Assembly (NCBI GenBank): GCA_046348995.1 | Contig: JAXMDB010000003.1 | Span: forward strand, 310,001 to 374,000 | Source: JANNSX01 sp046348995 | GTDB lineage: Bacteria > Pseudomonadota > Alphaproteobacteria > Rhizobiales > Hyphomicrobiaceae | DNA: 64,000 nucleotides | Reading direction: 5' to 3' | Translations under genes and position numbers: made by a program | The notes under the pieces: generated by a model | Database searches by the model: none | Told to the model about the DNA's origin: nothing | The model's input: the letters and a program-made list of their open reading frames with translations, nothing else | Shown here: in pieces, positions 34,563-42,769 of the stretch | How the letters are laid out: every line of letters begins with the position of its first letter | Numbering within the stretch: position 1 is the stretch's first letter

Positions 34563-36236
34563 CTACAAAATCCCCGGCAGCTTGAGCTTGTGCTTTTTCG
34601 CGCAGTCCTTGGCGATGTCGTAGCCGGCATCGGCGTGACGCATGACGCCGGTGGCGGGGTCGTTCCACAGCACGCGCTCGATGCGGCGGTCGGCCTCTTT
34701 CGTGCCGTCGCAGACGATCACCTGCCCCGAATGGATCGAATAGCCCATGCCGACGCCGCCGCCGTGGTGGATCGAGACCCAGGTCGCGCCCGACGCGCAG
34801 TTGAGCAGCGCGTTGAGCAGCGGCCAGTCGGCGACGGCGTCGGAACCGTCCATCATCGCTTCCGTCTCGCGGTTGGGGGACGCGACCGACCCTGAGTCCA
34901 GATGATCGCGGCCGATGACGACGGGAGCTTTCAGCTCGCCCTTCCGCACCATCTCGTTGAAGGCGAGGCCCGCCTTGTGGCGATCGCCCAAGCCCAGCCA
35001 GCAGATGCGCGCCGGCAGCCCTTGGAACTTGATGCGCTCGCGCGCCATATCGAGCCAGTTAATCAGGTGCTTATTCTTGGGGAACAGCTGTTTGACCTTC
35101 TCGTCGGTCCGGTAGATGTCCTCGGGATCGCCCGAAAGCGCCGCCCACCGGAACGGACCGATGCCCTTGCAGAACAACGGGCGGATGTAGGCCGGCACGA
35201 AGCCCGGGAAATCGAAGGCGCGCTTGAGCCCCTCGTTGTTCGCCATCTGGCGGATGTTGTTGCCGTAGTCGAGCACCGGGATGCCCTTGTCCCAGAAGGC
35301 GAGCATCGCCTCGACTTGGCGTTTCATCGAGAGCTTGGCCGCGTGCACGGTGCCTTCGGGATCTTTCGCCCGCTGCTTCTCCCATTTGTCGAGCGTCCAG
35401 CCGGCGGGGAGATAGCCGTTCAAGGGATCGTGCGCGGAGGTCTGGTCGGTGACGGCGTCGGGCCGGATGCCGCGCTTCACGAGTTCCGGGAACACCTCGG
35501 CCGCGTTGCCGAGCAGGCCGACCGAGATCGGCTTGCCCTTCTTGTGAGAGGCCTCGATCTTTTGCAGCGCCTCGTCGATGGTACGCGCCTGATCATCGAG
35601 ATAGCGGGTCTTCAGCCGGAATTCGATGCGAGAGGGCTGGCATTCCACCGCGAGCATCGAGGCGCCGGCCATGGTGGCGGCCAGCGGCTGCGCGCCGCCC
35701 ATGCCGCCTAAGCCCCCGGTCAAGATCCACTTGCCGGTGAGATCGCCGCCGAAATGCTGCCGGCCCATCTCGACGAAGGTCTCGTAGGTGCCCTGCACGA
35801 TGCCTTGCGTGCCGATGTAGATCCACGAGCCGGCCGTCATCTGGCCGTACATCATGAGCCCTTTCTTATCGAGCTCGTTGAAGTGCTCCCAGGTCGCCCA
35901 GCCCGGCACGAGGTTGGAGTTGGCGATGAGCACGCGCGGCGCGTCCGCGTGCGTCTTGAAGACGCCGACCGGCTTGCCCGACTGCACGAGCAGCGTCTCG
36001 TCAGCCTCGAGCTTCTTGAGCGTTTTCACGATCCGATCGTAGCTGTCCCAATCGCGCGCCGCGCGGCCGATGCCGCCATAGACGACGAGCTCCTGTGGGC
36101 GCTCGGCAACCTCGGCGTCGAGGTTGTTCATGAGCATGCGCATCGGCGCTTCGGTCTGCCAGGATTTGGCGGTGATCTTCGACCCGCGCGGGCTTCTGAT
36201 CTTGCGCTCGTTGTCGAGGCGGCGGGACTTGGTCAT
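34563..36236 (-). CDS. hutU: urocanate hydratase
   Basis: Second step of histidine degradation: urocanate plus water to imidazolone propionate, using tightly bound NAD+ as electrophile. The 557-aa length is standard. The signatures LVVYGGIGRAARDW, NLVPGWATWEHFNELDKKGL, YIGTQGIVQGTYETF, the NAD-binding GGLGGMGGAQPLAATMAG and the catalytic-Cys region near ARICWLGLGDRHKAG are present. The N-terminal ~35 residues are variable; ATG 36236 is used. It lies downstream of hutI-hutH-hutG but is separated from them by a vapBC module. Confidence 0.97.
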   Translation of the reverse strand: MTKSRRLDNERKIRSPRGSKITAKSWQTEAPMRMLMNNLDAEVAERPQELVVYGGIGRAARDWDSYDRIVKTLKKLEADETLLVQSGKPVGVFKTHADAPRVLIANSNLVPGWATWEHFNELDKKGLMMYGQMTAGSWIYIGTQGIVQGTYETFVEMGRQHFGGDLTGKWILTGGLGGMGGAQPLAATMAGASMLAVECQPSRIEFRLKTRYLDDQARTIDEALQKIEASHKKGKPISVGLLGNAAEVFPELVKRGIRPDAVTDQTSAHDPLNGYLPAGWTLDKWEKQRAKDPEGTVHAAKLSMKRQVEAMLAFWDKGIPVLDYGNNIRQMANNEGLKRAFDFPGFVPAYIRPLFCKGIGPFRWAALSGDPEDIYRTDEKVKQLFPKNKHLINWLDMARERIKFQGLPARICWLGLGDRHKAGLAFNEMVRKGELKAPVVIGRDHLDSGSVASPNRETEAMMDGSDAVADWPLLNALLNCASGATWVSIHHGGGVGMGYSIHSGQVIVCDGTKEADRRIERVLWNDPATGVMRHADAGYDIAKDCAKKHKLKLPGIL

Positions 36237-36282
36237 GTCGTGAAGCTCCCCAAAGACTCGTTCGTAAGGTGACGTGGCATGA

Positions 36283-36726
36283 TCAGGCGAGTACCGCCTC
36301 GGGATCGGTGCGAAACGGATTGATGATCGTCAGCCCATCGATGCGCTGCCCGTGATGCAAATCCTCAGTGAGGAGATGAGCGCAGCCGCCGCATTTGGCT
36401 GCAGCGACCATGAGGCTATCCCACCAGGAAAACCGATACCGGTCCTGAAGATGGAATGCGACCTCGTAGAGTTGACGATCGGGGTGAACGACGGTCCAGT
36501 CGAGAAGCGCCCTCACGTCGAGACGCGCCTCGAGGTCGCTCAACCCGGGCTTCAGGCGGGTCCGGACAGCGCTGTAGTACTCAACGAGGATTTGGTGGCT
36601 TACGGCGGCGGCTCTTTTTCGCCACAGCCGATCGATCCAGAGGGCTGCCCGTTGCATCTTCGGCAAATCCCGGCTGTCCCTCACGTAGATCAACACGTTC
36701 GTATCCACGAAGCACAGGCCGGTCAT
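36283..36726 (-). CDS. vapC: VapC-family PIN-domain toxin
   Basis: 147-aa PIN ribonuclease, typically cutting tRNA or rRNA to stop translation. The acidic active site is visible as Asp8 (CFVDTNVLIYV), the Glu in HQILVEYYSAVR, the Asp in SWWDSLMVAAA and LLTEDLHHGQRIDGLTIINPF. It follows the antitoxin gene on the same strand. Start ATG 36726 lies deep inside the antitoxin frame, a 146-nt overlap. The pair sits between hutG and hutU. Confidence 0.9.
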   Translation of the reverse strand: MTGLCFVDTNVLIYVRDSRDLPKMQRAALWIDRLWRKRAAAVSHQILVEYYSAVRTRLKPGLSDLEARLDVRALLDWTVVHPDRQLYEVAFHLQDRYRFSWWDSLMVAAAKCGGCAHLLTEDLHHGQRIDGLTIINPFRTDPEAVLA

Positions 36727-36946
36727 AGAGCTCCTCGCGCTTCGGGTAGGGCGTGCCGTCGCTGATGGGGTGCTTGGGCGTTCGCGCGAAGAAGTCCGCT
36801 ATATCCTTTTCGACTTGCGCTTGGCTTTTCATCTCCCGCTCCAGCATCACGGAGACGAGCCGGGATACGCTCGTGTCGAGCTCGGCGGCCCGGATGCGGG
36901 CCCAGCGGAGAACGGCTTCGTCCAGCGTGATCGTCACATTCTTCAT
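36581..36946 (-). CDS. vapB: VapB-type ribbon-helix-helix antitoxin
   Basis: 121-aa antitoxin starting MKNVTITLDEAVLRWARIRA at ATG 36946. The first ~45 residues are a ribbon-helix-helix DNA-binding domain (VTITLDE strand, then AAELDTSVSRLVSVML), and the middle part (PISDGTPYPKREELYDRPVL) resembles the usual toxin-binding tail. Homologues usually stop soon after this, near the toxin start. Here the frame runs 48 more codons inside vapC, giving an Arg/Lys-rich end; that may be a lost stop or small frameshift. Two palindromes at its start codon suggest self-repression. Confidence 0.85.
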   Translation of the reverse strand: MKNVTITLDEAVLRWARIRAAELDTSVSRLVSVMLEREMKSQAQVEKDIADFFARTPKHPISDGTPYPKREELYDRPVLRGYERVDLREGQPGFAEDATGSPLDRSAVAKKSRRRKPPNPR

Positions 36947-36948
36947 GA

Positions 36949-36979
36949 ACACGAATATCGTGTAACACGATCTTCGTGT
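36949..36979. promoter_or_regulatory. tandem palindromic operator of vapBC
   Basis: Two near-identical 15-bp palindromes, ACACGA-ATA-TCGTGT (36949-36963) and ACACGA-TCT-TCGTGT (36965-36979), are repeated at a 16-bp step and end three bases upstream of the vapB ATG on the minus strand. Twin palindromes at this place are the usual binding site of RHH antitoxin/toxin complexes. The assignment is from sequence and position. Confidence 0.85.
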
Positions 36980-37000
36980 CAATCATGGCGCTGATGCAAC

Positions 37001-37801
37001 TCATGCTTTGCCCGCCGCCCACCGCTGCATCCGCATCAGAATCGCAAGCAGAGCCATGCGGATGGCGGGCGCTTTCGCCTCATCGTAGGCGAAGGGCGCC
37101 GTCTCCTGCATGTAGGCCCGGCAGGCAAGCTCCATCTGCACGGCGTGTACATTGTCGGCCGGACGGCCGAAGTGGCGCGTGATCCAGCCGCCTTTGAAGC
37201 GGCCGTTGACGACGTGGCTGAAGGCCGGCGTCTCTTGAAGCGTGCGCACGATCTCGGTTTGCAGCGCGGGTGCGCACGACGCGCCCGAGTTCGTGCCGAG
37301 GTTCATCACCGGCAGCTCGCCGTCGAACAGCCGCGGGATCACCGAGCGTATCGAGTGGCAATCGTAGAGCAGCACCATGCCGTGCGCGGATTTCACGCGC
37401 GCAATCTCAGCGGCGAGGGCGTCGTGGTAGGGCGTGAAGTAAAGGCGCTTGCGCTCTTCTGTCTCTGCCGGCTTTAGCTCGTGGCCCGATCGATACAGCG
37501 GCGCGCCATCGAAGGTCGTCGTCGGGATGAGGTCGGTCGTCGCCTGGCCGGGATAGAGCGAGGCACCGGAAGGATCGCGATTGAGGTCGATGACGTAGCG
37601 CGAGAGCTTCGCCGAGATGACCGTCGCGTCGAGCGCGGTGCCGAAGTCGTAGAGCTTTTCCAGCCACCAATCGGTGTCGATGAGCGAGCGACCCTCCGGT
37701 GTCAGTCGCTCGGTGAGACCCGGGGTCAGCTCGCGTCCGCAATGCGGGATCGACAGGATGAGCGGGGAGCCACCACGCTTCAGATCGTAGATCGCGCTCA
37801 T
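37001..37801 (-). CDS. hutG: N-formylglutamate deformylase
   Basis: Last step of the five-enzyme route: N-formylglutamate to glutamate and formate. The 266-aa protein has the FGase signatures SPLILSIPHCGRELTPGL, LIDTDWWLEKLYDFG, YVIDLNRDPSGASLYPG, VLLYDCHSIRSVIPRL, NLGTNSGASC, and RFKGGWITRHFGRP, with His/Asp/Glu zinc ligands. ATG 37801 overlaps the hutH stop (ATGA), so they are translationally coupled. The presence of hutF and hutG together shows the formylglutamate branch rather than the direct HutG-formimidoylglutamase branch. Confidence 0.95.
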   Translation of the reverse strand: MSAIYDLKRGGSPLILSIPHCGRELTPGLTERLTPEGRSLIDTDWWLEKLYDFGTALDATVISAKLSRYVIDLNRDPSGASLYPGQATTDLIPTTTFDGAPLYRSGHELKPAETEERKRLYFTPYHDALAAEIARVKSAHGMVLLYDCHSIRSVIPRLFDGELPVMNLGTNSGASCAPALQTEIVRTLQETPAFSHVVNGRFKGGWITRHFGRPADNVHAVQMELACRAYMQETAPFAYDEAKAPAIRMALLAILMRMQRWAAGKA

Positions 37802-39390
37802 CTGACTGTCTCGAGCGCTGCAAACGATTTCGTGCCCGCCGCTTCCAGCACGGCGCCGGTCTCGACGAGATCGACGGCAGCCTCGACATCCGCCGTCAGC
37901 GCACGATCCTCCTCGAGCATCGGCACGCGATCGCGCAGGAGCTTCAAGACGCGCTCGAGCTCCGGGCTCGTCTTGAGGTTCTTCGGCTTCGCGCCCTTGA
38001 GCTTGGAGAAGCCGCGGCCGTCCTTGCGCAAGTCGATGCCTTGCGCGGCGACGAGCAGCTCGATGCCGACGATCTTCGCCAGGTTCGAGGTCATGTCGCC
38101 GAGGCGCCGTGCCGTGTGCGCCGCCATCGACACGTGATCCTCCTGGTTGGCGGAGGTCGGCGTCGAGTCGATCGAGCCGGGCGTCGCGCGCTGCTTGTTC
38201 TCGGCATAGAGCGCCGCCGCCGTGATCTCGGCGACCATGAAACCCGAGTTGAGGCCGGGATCGGGCGCGAGGAAGGCGGGGAGGTCGAAGTTCAGCGCCG
38301 GATCGACGAGGGTCGCGATGCGCCGCTCGACGATGGCGCCGATCTCGGAGACGGCGATCGCGATCTGGTCGGCCGCGAAGGCGACCGGCTCGGCGTGGAA
38401 GTTTCCACCCGAGACGATCTCGGCGGTGTCGGTCAGCACGAGCGGATTGTCGGTCACGGCGTTCGCCTCGATCTCGAGCGTGCGCGCGGCGGCCGCTAGA
38501 AGATCAAGGCAGGCACCCATCACCTGCGGCTGGCAGCGGAAGCAGTAGGGGTCTTGCACGCGCTCGTCGCCCTCGATGTGCGACTTGCGGATGACGCTGC
38601 CGTCCAGCAGCGTCATGAGCGTGCGCGCTGCTGCAATCTGGCCGGCATGGCCGCGCAGCTTGTGGATCTCGGGACGGAACGGCGTCGTGGAGGCCATCAG
38701 CGCATCGACGGACATTGCGCCGGTGACGAGGGCGGACGCCGCGAGCCGCCGCGCGGCGAAGAGACCGGCGAGGGCATAGGCGGTCGAAAACTGCGTGCCG
38801 TTGATGAGGGCGAGGCCTTCCTTCGCGCCGAGCACGACGGGCTTCAGCCCGGCTTGTGCCAGCGCCTTCGCGGCCTTCATCCGCTTGCCGTCGACGACGA
38901 CATCGTCCTCGCCGAGCATCGCGGCCGTCATGTGGGCGAGCGGTGCCAAATCGCCCGACGCGCCGACCGAGCCCTGCTGCGGCACGACCGGCGTGATGCC
39001 GTGCGCGAGTATGGCCTCGATGAGCTTCGGGATCTCCGGCCGGACCCCGGAAGCGCCATGTCCGAGCGAGTTGAGCTTCAGCGCCATCATCAGGCGCACG
39101 ATAGCCTCGGGCGTCGGCGGACCGACACCGCAGCAGGTCGAGATGATGAGATTGCGCTGGAGCAGCGCCGTATCCTCCGGCGGAATCTTGAACGAGGCGT
39201 TCTTGCCGAAGCCAGTGTTGACGCCGTAGACGGGCGCGGTGCCAGCTGCCGCATCCGCGACGACCTTGGCCGAGGCCTGGATGCTCTTGAAGCACGCGGC
39301 GTCGAGCTTGGCGGCGAGACCCTGCCGGTAGATCGCCTCCCAATCGGCGAGGCGCATCTGCCCTGGTTTCAAAACGACCGCCTTAGACAT
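37798..39390 (-). CDS. hutH: histidine ammonia-lyase
   Basis: First step: L-histidine to trans-urocanate and ammonia. The Ala-Ser-Gly triad that cyclises to the MIO electrophile is in GSVGASGDLAPLAH. APVYGVNTGFGKNA, the YxxE-type ends, EPVAFAADQIAIAVSEIG and STPTSANQEDHVSMA are all typical. The start at ATG 39390 (MSKAVVLKPGQM) with AGGGGAA upstream gives 530 aa, slightly longer than the common ~510. It overlaps hutI by 8 nt and hutG by 4 nt: a tight hutI-hutH-hutG operon. Confidence 0.97.
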   Translation of the reverse strand: MSKAVVLKPGQMRLADWEAIYRQGLAAKLDAACFKSIQASAKVVADAAAGTAPVYGVNTGFGKNASFKIPPEDTALLQRNLIISTCCGVGPPTPEAIVRLMMALKLNSLGHGASGVRPEIPKLIEAILAHGITPVVPQQGSVGASGDLAPLAHMTAAMLGEDDVVVDGKRMKAAKALAQAGLKPVVLGAKEGLALINGTQFSTAYALAGLFAARRLAASALVTGAMSVDALMASTTPFRPEIHKLRGHAGQIAAARTLMTLLDGSVIRKSHIEGDERVQDPYCFRCQPQVMGACLDLLAAAARTLEIEANAVTDNPLVLTDTAEIVSGGNFHAEPVAFAADQIAIAVSEIGAIVERRIATLVDPALNFDLPAFLAPDPGLNSGFMVAEITAAALYAENKQRATPGSIDSTPTSANQEDHVSMAAHTARRLGDMTSNLAKIVGIELLVAAQGIDLRKDGRGFSKLKGAKPKNLKTSPELERVLKLLRDRVPMLEEDRALTADVEAAVDLVETGAVLEAAGTKSFAALETVR

Positions 39391-40570
39391 TTCCCCTCCA
39401 GACGCGGCTGTGCAGTGGATTGAAGCCGATACGATAAGCGAGCTCGGCCGGCGCTTCAGCATTCCAGATCGCGAGATCGCAGGATTTTCCGGCCTCGATC
39501 GTGCCGATGTCGGTGTCGCGCCCGAGCGCCTTCGCGGCGTTCTTCGTGACGCCGAGCAGCGCCTCCTCCGGCGTCAGCGCGAAGAAGGTGCAGGCCATGT
39601 TCAGGGCGAGCAAAGCTGAGGTCAGCGGCGAGGAGCCGGGATTGCAATCGGTCGAGACGGCGATCGGCACGCGCGCCTTGCGCAGAAGATCGACCGGCGG
39701 CTTCTTCGTTTCCTTGATGAAATAGAAGGCGCCGGGGAGCAGCACGGCGACCGTGCCCGCCTTGGCGAGCGCCACGACGCCGGCCTCGTCCAGATACTCG
39801 ATGTGGTCGGCCGACAGTGCGCCGAACTCGGAAGCGGCCATGGCCGCGCCGCCCAAGTTCGACAGTTGCTCGGCGTGGATCTTCACCGGCAGGCCGAGCG
39901 ACTTGGCCTTCGCGAAAACACGACGTGTCTGCTCGACGGAAAAGGCGATCCCTTCCGTGAAGGCGTCGACCGCATCGGCGAGGCCTTCCGCGTGCGCGGC
40001 GGGCAGCTGCCGCTCGACGACGTCGGCGATGTAGGCGTCCTTGTCGGTCTGGCCCGGCGGCATGGCGTGGGCGCCCAGATGCGTCGTCGTCACGGTGACG
40101 GGACGCTCGCGGCCGAGACGGCGTGCGGCGCGCAGCATCTTCGTCTCGTTCTCGGCGTCGAGGCCGTAGCCCGACTTGATCTCGATGGTCGTGACGCCTT
40201 CGCCGATCAGGGCGTCGAGGCGCGGCAGTGACTGGCGCACGAGCTCGTCCTCGCTCGCAGCGCGTACATTCTTGACCGTCGAGACGATGCCGCCGCCGGC
40301 GCGCGCCACCTCCTCGTAGGTCGCACCTTCGAGGCGCATGCGCCATTCGTCGGCGCGATTGCCGGCGTGCACGATATGGGTGTGGCAATCGACGAGGCCG
40401 GGGGTCACGAGCCGGCCGCCGCAGTCGATGACGCGTGCCGCTGCCGGAGCATCACTGGCGGGTCCAGCAAAGACGATCCGGCCGTCCTTGGCCGCCACCA
40501 CGCCGTCGCTGATCAGCGGCCCGGCTGCGGTCCACAGCCGCGCGTGCGTCCACAAGACATCGGCGGTCAT
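39383..40570 (-). CDS. hutI: imidazolonepropionase
   Basis: Third step: hydrolysis of imidazolone propionate to N-formimino-L-glutamate. A 395-aa amidohydrolase with metal ligands in VDCHTHIVHAGNRADEW, TTHLGAHAMPP, KIHAEQLSNLGGA, and catalytic Asp in AVSTDCNPGSSPLTS. ATG 40570 starts 24 bp from the palindromic operator facing hutF. It is the first gene of the minus-strand hut operon. Confidence 0.97.
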   Translation of the reverse strand: MTADVLWTHARLWTAAGPLISDGVVAAKDGRIVFAGPASDAPAAARVIDCGGRLVTPGLVDCHTHIVHAGNRADEWRMRLEGATYEEVARAGGGIVSTVKNVRAASEDELVRQSLPRLDALIGEGVTTIEIKSGYGLDAENETKMLRAARRLGRERPVTVTTTHLGAHAMPPGQTDKDAYIADVVERQLPAAHAEGLADAVDAFTEGIAFSVEQTRRVFAKAKSLGLPVKIHAEQLSNLGGAAMAASEFGALSADHIEYLDEAGVVALAKAGTVAVLLPGAFYFIKETKKPPVDLLRKARVPIAVSTDCNPGSSPLTSALLALNMACTFFALTPEEALLGVTKNAAKALGRDTDIGTIEAGKSCDLAIWNAEAPAELAYRIGFNPLHSRVWRGNV

Positions 40571-40593
40571 GTTCGCGCTTTCCTCGAAGGCAT

Positions 40594-40611
40594 ATTATGT
40601 CTATACATAAT
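40594..40611. promoter_or_regulatory. putative HutC operator between hutI and hutF
   Basis: An 18-bp palindrome ATTATGT-CTAT-ACATAAT with perfect 7-bp arms. Its centre, GTCTATAC, fits the GTNTANAC core bound by the HutC/DasR branch of GntR regulators. It lies in the 60-bp gap between the divergent hutI and hutF starts, ideal for repressing both, and a hutC gene is 1.4 kb away. Function is inferred. Confidence 0.8.
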
Positions 40612-40630
40612 CTGGCATGGGAGGCGATCG

Positions 40631-41989
40631 ATGAGCAAGCTGTTTTTCGAGCGGGCGCTGCTGGCCGAGGGATGGGCGGGCGATGTGCGGATCGACGTCG
40701 ATGCCGAGGGGCGGATCGCGAGCGTGGCGAAGGGGGCGTCGCCCGGGGGCGCCGATCATCGCGGTGCCATTGGACTTCCTGGCCTCGCCAACCTGCATAG
40801 CCATGCCTTCCAGCGAGGCATGGCGGGCCTTGCCGAGACCGCGGGGCCGACGAAGGACAGTTTCTGGACGTGGCGGCAGGTCATGTACCGCTTCCTCGAC
40901 CGATTGACGCCCGAGGACGTCGAAGCGATCGCCGGCGGCCTCTATGTCGAAATGCTCGAGGCCGGTTTCACCTCGGTCGGCGAGTTCCACTACCTCCACC
41001 ACGCTCCGGACGGCGGCTGGTACGACGACCCGGCCGAGATGGCGGGCCGCATCGCTGCCGCATCGAAAGCGACCGGCCTCGGGCTGACTCTGCTGCCGGT
41101 CTTCTATGCTCAAGGCGGCTTCGGTGGACAGCCCGTGCAGGCGCAGCAACGCCGCTTTGCCTCCACCGCCGAGACGTTCGCCAAGCTTCGCGAGGGCGCG
41201 GCCCGCCACATCGCCGGCTTGCCCCACGCCCGCGTCGGCATCGCGCCGCATTCGCTGCGGGCGGTGACGCCAGAAAGTCTCGCGCAGGTGACGAGCGCCT
41301 TCGGCGACGGCCCGATCCACATTCACGTCGCCGAGCAGACGAAGGAGGTCGAGGACTGCCGGGCTTGGTCGGGCACGACGCCCGTCGCGTGGCTGCTCGA
41401 CCATGCCGATGTCGATCGGCGCTGGTGTCTCGTTCACGCGACCCACATGACGAACGTGGAGACCGAGGCGATGGCGCGCTCTGGCGCGGTCGCGGGCCTG
41501 TGTCCGCAGACCGAAGCCAATCTCGGCGACGGAATCTTCGACGGTGTGACGTATCTCGCGGCGCAAGGCCGCTACGGCGTCGGCACCGACAGCCACATCC
41601 GTGTCGATGCCGCCGAGGAGATCCGCACGCTCGAATACAGCCAGCGGCTGCGCGATCGGGCTCGCAACGTGCTGACCCGTGAGGGTGCCTCGACCGGGCG
41701 CACTCTCTATGCGACCGCCTGCCACGACGGCGCGGCAGCGATCGGGCGGCCCGCGGGCACGCTCGCCGCCGGGCAGATCGCCGACATCGTTTCGCTGGAT
41801 GCCGATCATCCGCTGCTCGCCGGACGCCAGGACGATACCGCGCTCGACAGCTGGTTGTTCTCGGGCGATGGCCGTCAGGTGCGCGATGTCTGGGTCGCGG
41901 GCGCCCATGTCGTCGCTGAAGGCCGTCACCGGCAGCGCGATGTGCTGCGCAGCCGCCTCGCTGCGACGCTCCGGCGGCTTGCAGAGTAG
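40631..41989 (+). CDS. hutF: formimidoylglutamate deiminase
   Basis: Fourth step: converts N-formimino-L-glutamate to N-formyl-L-glutamate and ammonia. The 452-aa amidohydrolase starts MSKLFFERALLAEGWAGDVR and has the metal site LANLHSHAFQRGM, HIHVAEQTKEVEDC, CLVHATHMTN, and GVGTDSHIRVDAAEE; FWTWRQVMYRF and GIAPHSLRAVTPE are HutF hallmarks. It diverges from hutI across the palindromic operator; hutC follows after 3 nt. Confidence 0.96.
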   Translation: MSKLFFERALLAEGWAGDVRIDVDAEGRIASVAKGASPGGADHRGAIGLPGLANLHSHAFQRGMAGLAETAGPTKDSFWTWRQVMYRFLDRLTPEDVEAIAGGLYVEMLEAGFTSVGEFHYLHHAPDGGWYDDPAEMAGRIAAASKATGLGLTLLPVFYAQGGFGGQPVQAQQRRFASTAETFAKLREGAARHIAGLPHARVGIAPHSLRAVTPESLAQVTSAFGDGPIHIHVAEQTKEVEDCRAWSGTTPVAWLLDHADVDRRWCLVHATHMTNVETEAMARSGAVAGLCPQTEANLGDGIFDGVTYLAAQGRYGVGTDSHIRVDAAEEIRTLEYSQRLRDRARNVLTREGASTGRTLYATACHDGAAAIGRPAGTLAAGQIADIVSLDADHPLLAGRQDDTALDSWLFSGDGRQVRDVWVAGAHVVAEGRHRQRDVLRSRLAATLRRLAE

Positions 41990-41992
41990 GCG

Positions 41993-42724
41993 ATGCAAAC
42001 CGCGCTCAAGCTCGACGGCAAGGGCCCGCTCTACGAGCAGATAAGGCGCGCGCTGGAACGGCCGATCCTCGACGGGCGCTGGGCGCCGGGCGTCAAGCTA
42101 CCCTCCGAGCACGAGCTCACCGCGCTCACTGGCGCCTCGCGCATGACGGTGAACAAGGCGCTGCACCGCATGGCCGACGACGGCCTGATCGTGCGGCGCC
42201 GCAAGGCCGGCACCTTCGTCGCGCAGCCGGCCGACGATCATGCGGTGATGACGATCGCGGATCTGGCCGAGGAGATCGAGGCCGCCGGGCATGCCTATGG
42301 CTATCGGCTGCTCTCGCGCCGGCAGACACGTACCTCAGCCGCGCTGATGGCTGACCTCGAGCTGTCCCGCGCCGAGCCCGTGCTCGCGCTGACGGCTCTA
42401 CACCTCGCCGACGGCAGGCCCGCCGTTTATGAGGAGCGCTGGATCTTGATCGAGTCCGTGCCTTCGGTGGAAGAGGCGGACTTCAGTGCCATCGCACCCG
42501 GTCGCTTCCTGCTCACCGAGACCGCGTGGACGCGCGCCCGGCATGCGATCAGCGCCGTGGCGGCGGTGGGGCCCGTGGCTCGCCGCCTGGGGCTCACGGA
42601 GGGTGCCGCCTGTCTCGTCGTCGAGCGCACGACCTGGCGCGAGCGCCGCCCCGTGACGTTCGTGCGCCTGACCTATCCGGGCACGCGGCACCGGCTCGTC
42701 GGCTGGTTCCAACCCGGCCGTTGA
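41993..42724 (+). CDS. hutC: GntR-family histidine-utilisation repressor
   Basis: 243-aa regulator of the HutC subfamily. The N-terminal winged helix-turn-helix (GPLYEQIRRALERPIL, LPSEHELTALTGASRMTVNKAL, GLIVRRRKAGTFVAQP) is followed by a UTRA ligand-binding domain (~75-240; VYEERWILIESVP, LTETAWTRARHAISAV, RRPVTFVRLTYPG). Members of this group bind urocanate as inducer. It is coupled to hutF and presumably acts on the palindrome at 40594-40611. Confidence 0.95.
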   Translation: MQTALKLDGKGPLYEQIRRALERPILDGRWAPGVKLPSEHELTALTGASRMTVNKALHRMADDGLIVRRRKAGTFVAQPADDHAVMTIADLAEEIEAAGHAYGYRLLSRRQTRTSAALMADLELSRAEPVLALTALHLADGRPAVYEERWILIESVPSVEEADFSAIAPGRFLLTETAWTRARHAISAVAAVGPVARRLGLTEGAACLVVERTTWRERRPVTFVRLTYPGTRHRLVGWFQPGR

Positions 42725-42769
42725 CGTAGGGCGGAGTGAGCGCACGCGACGTCCGCCACAGCACCGATG

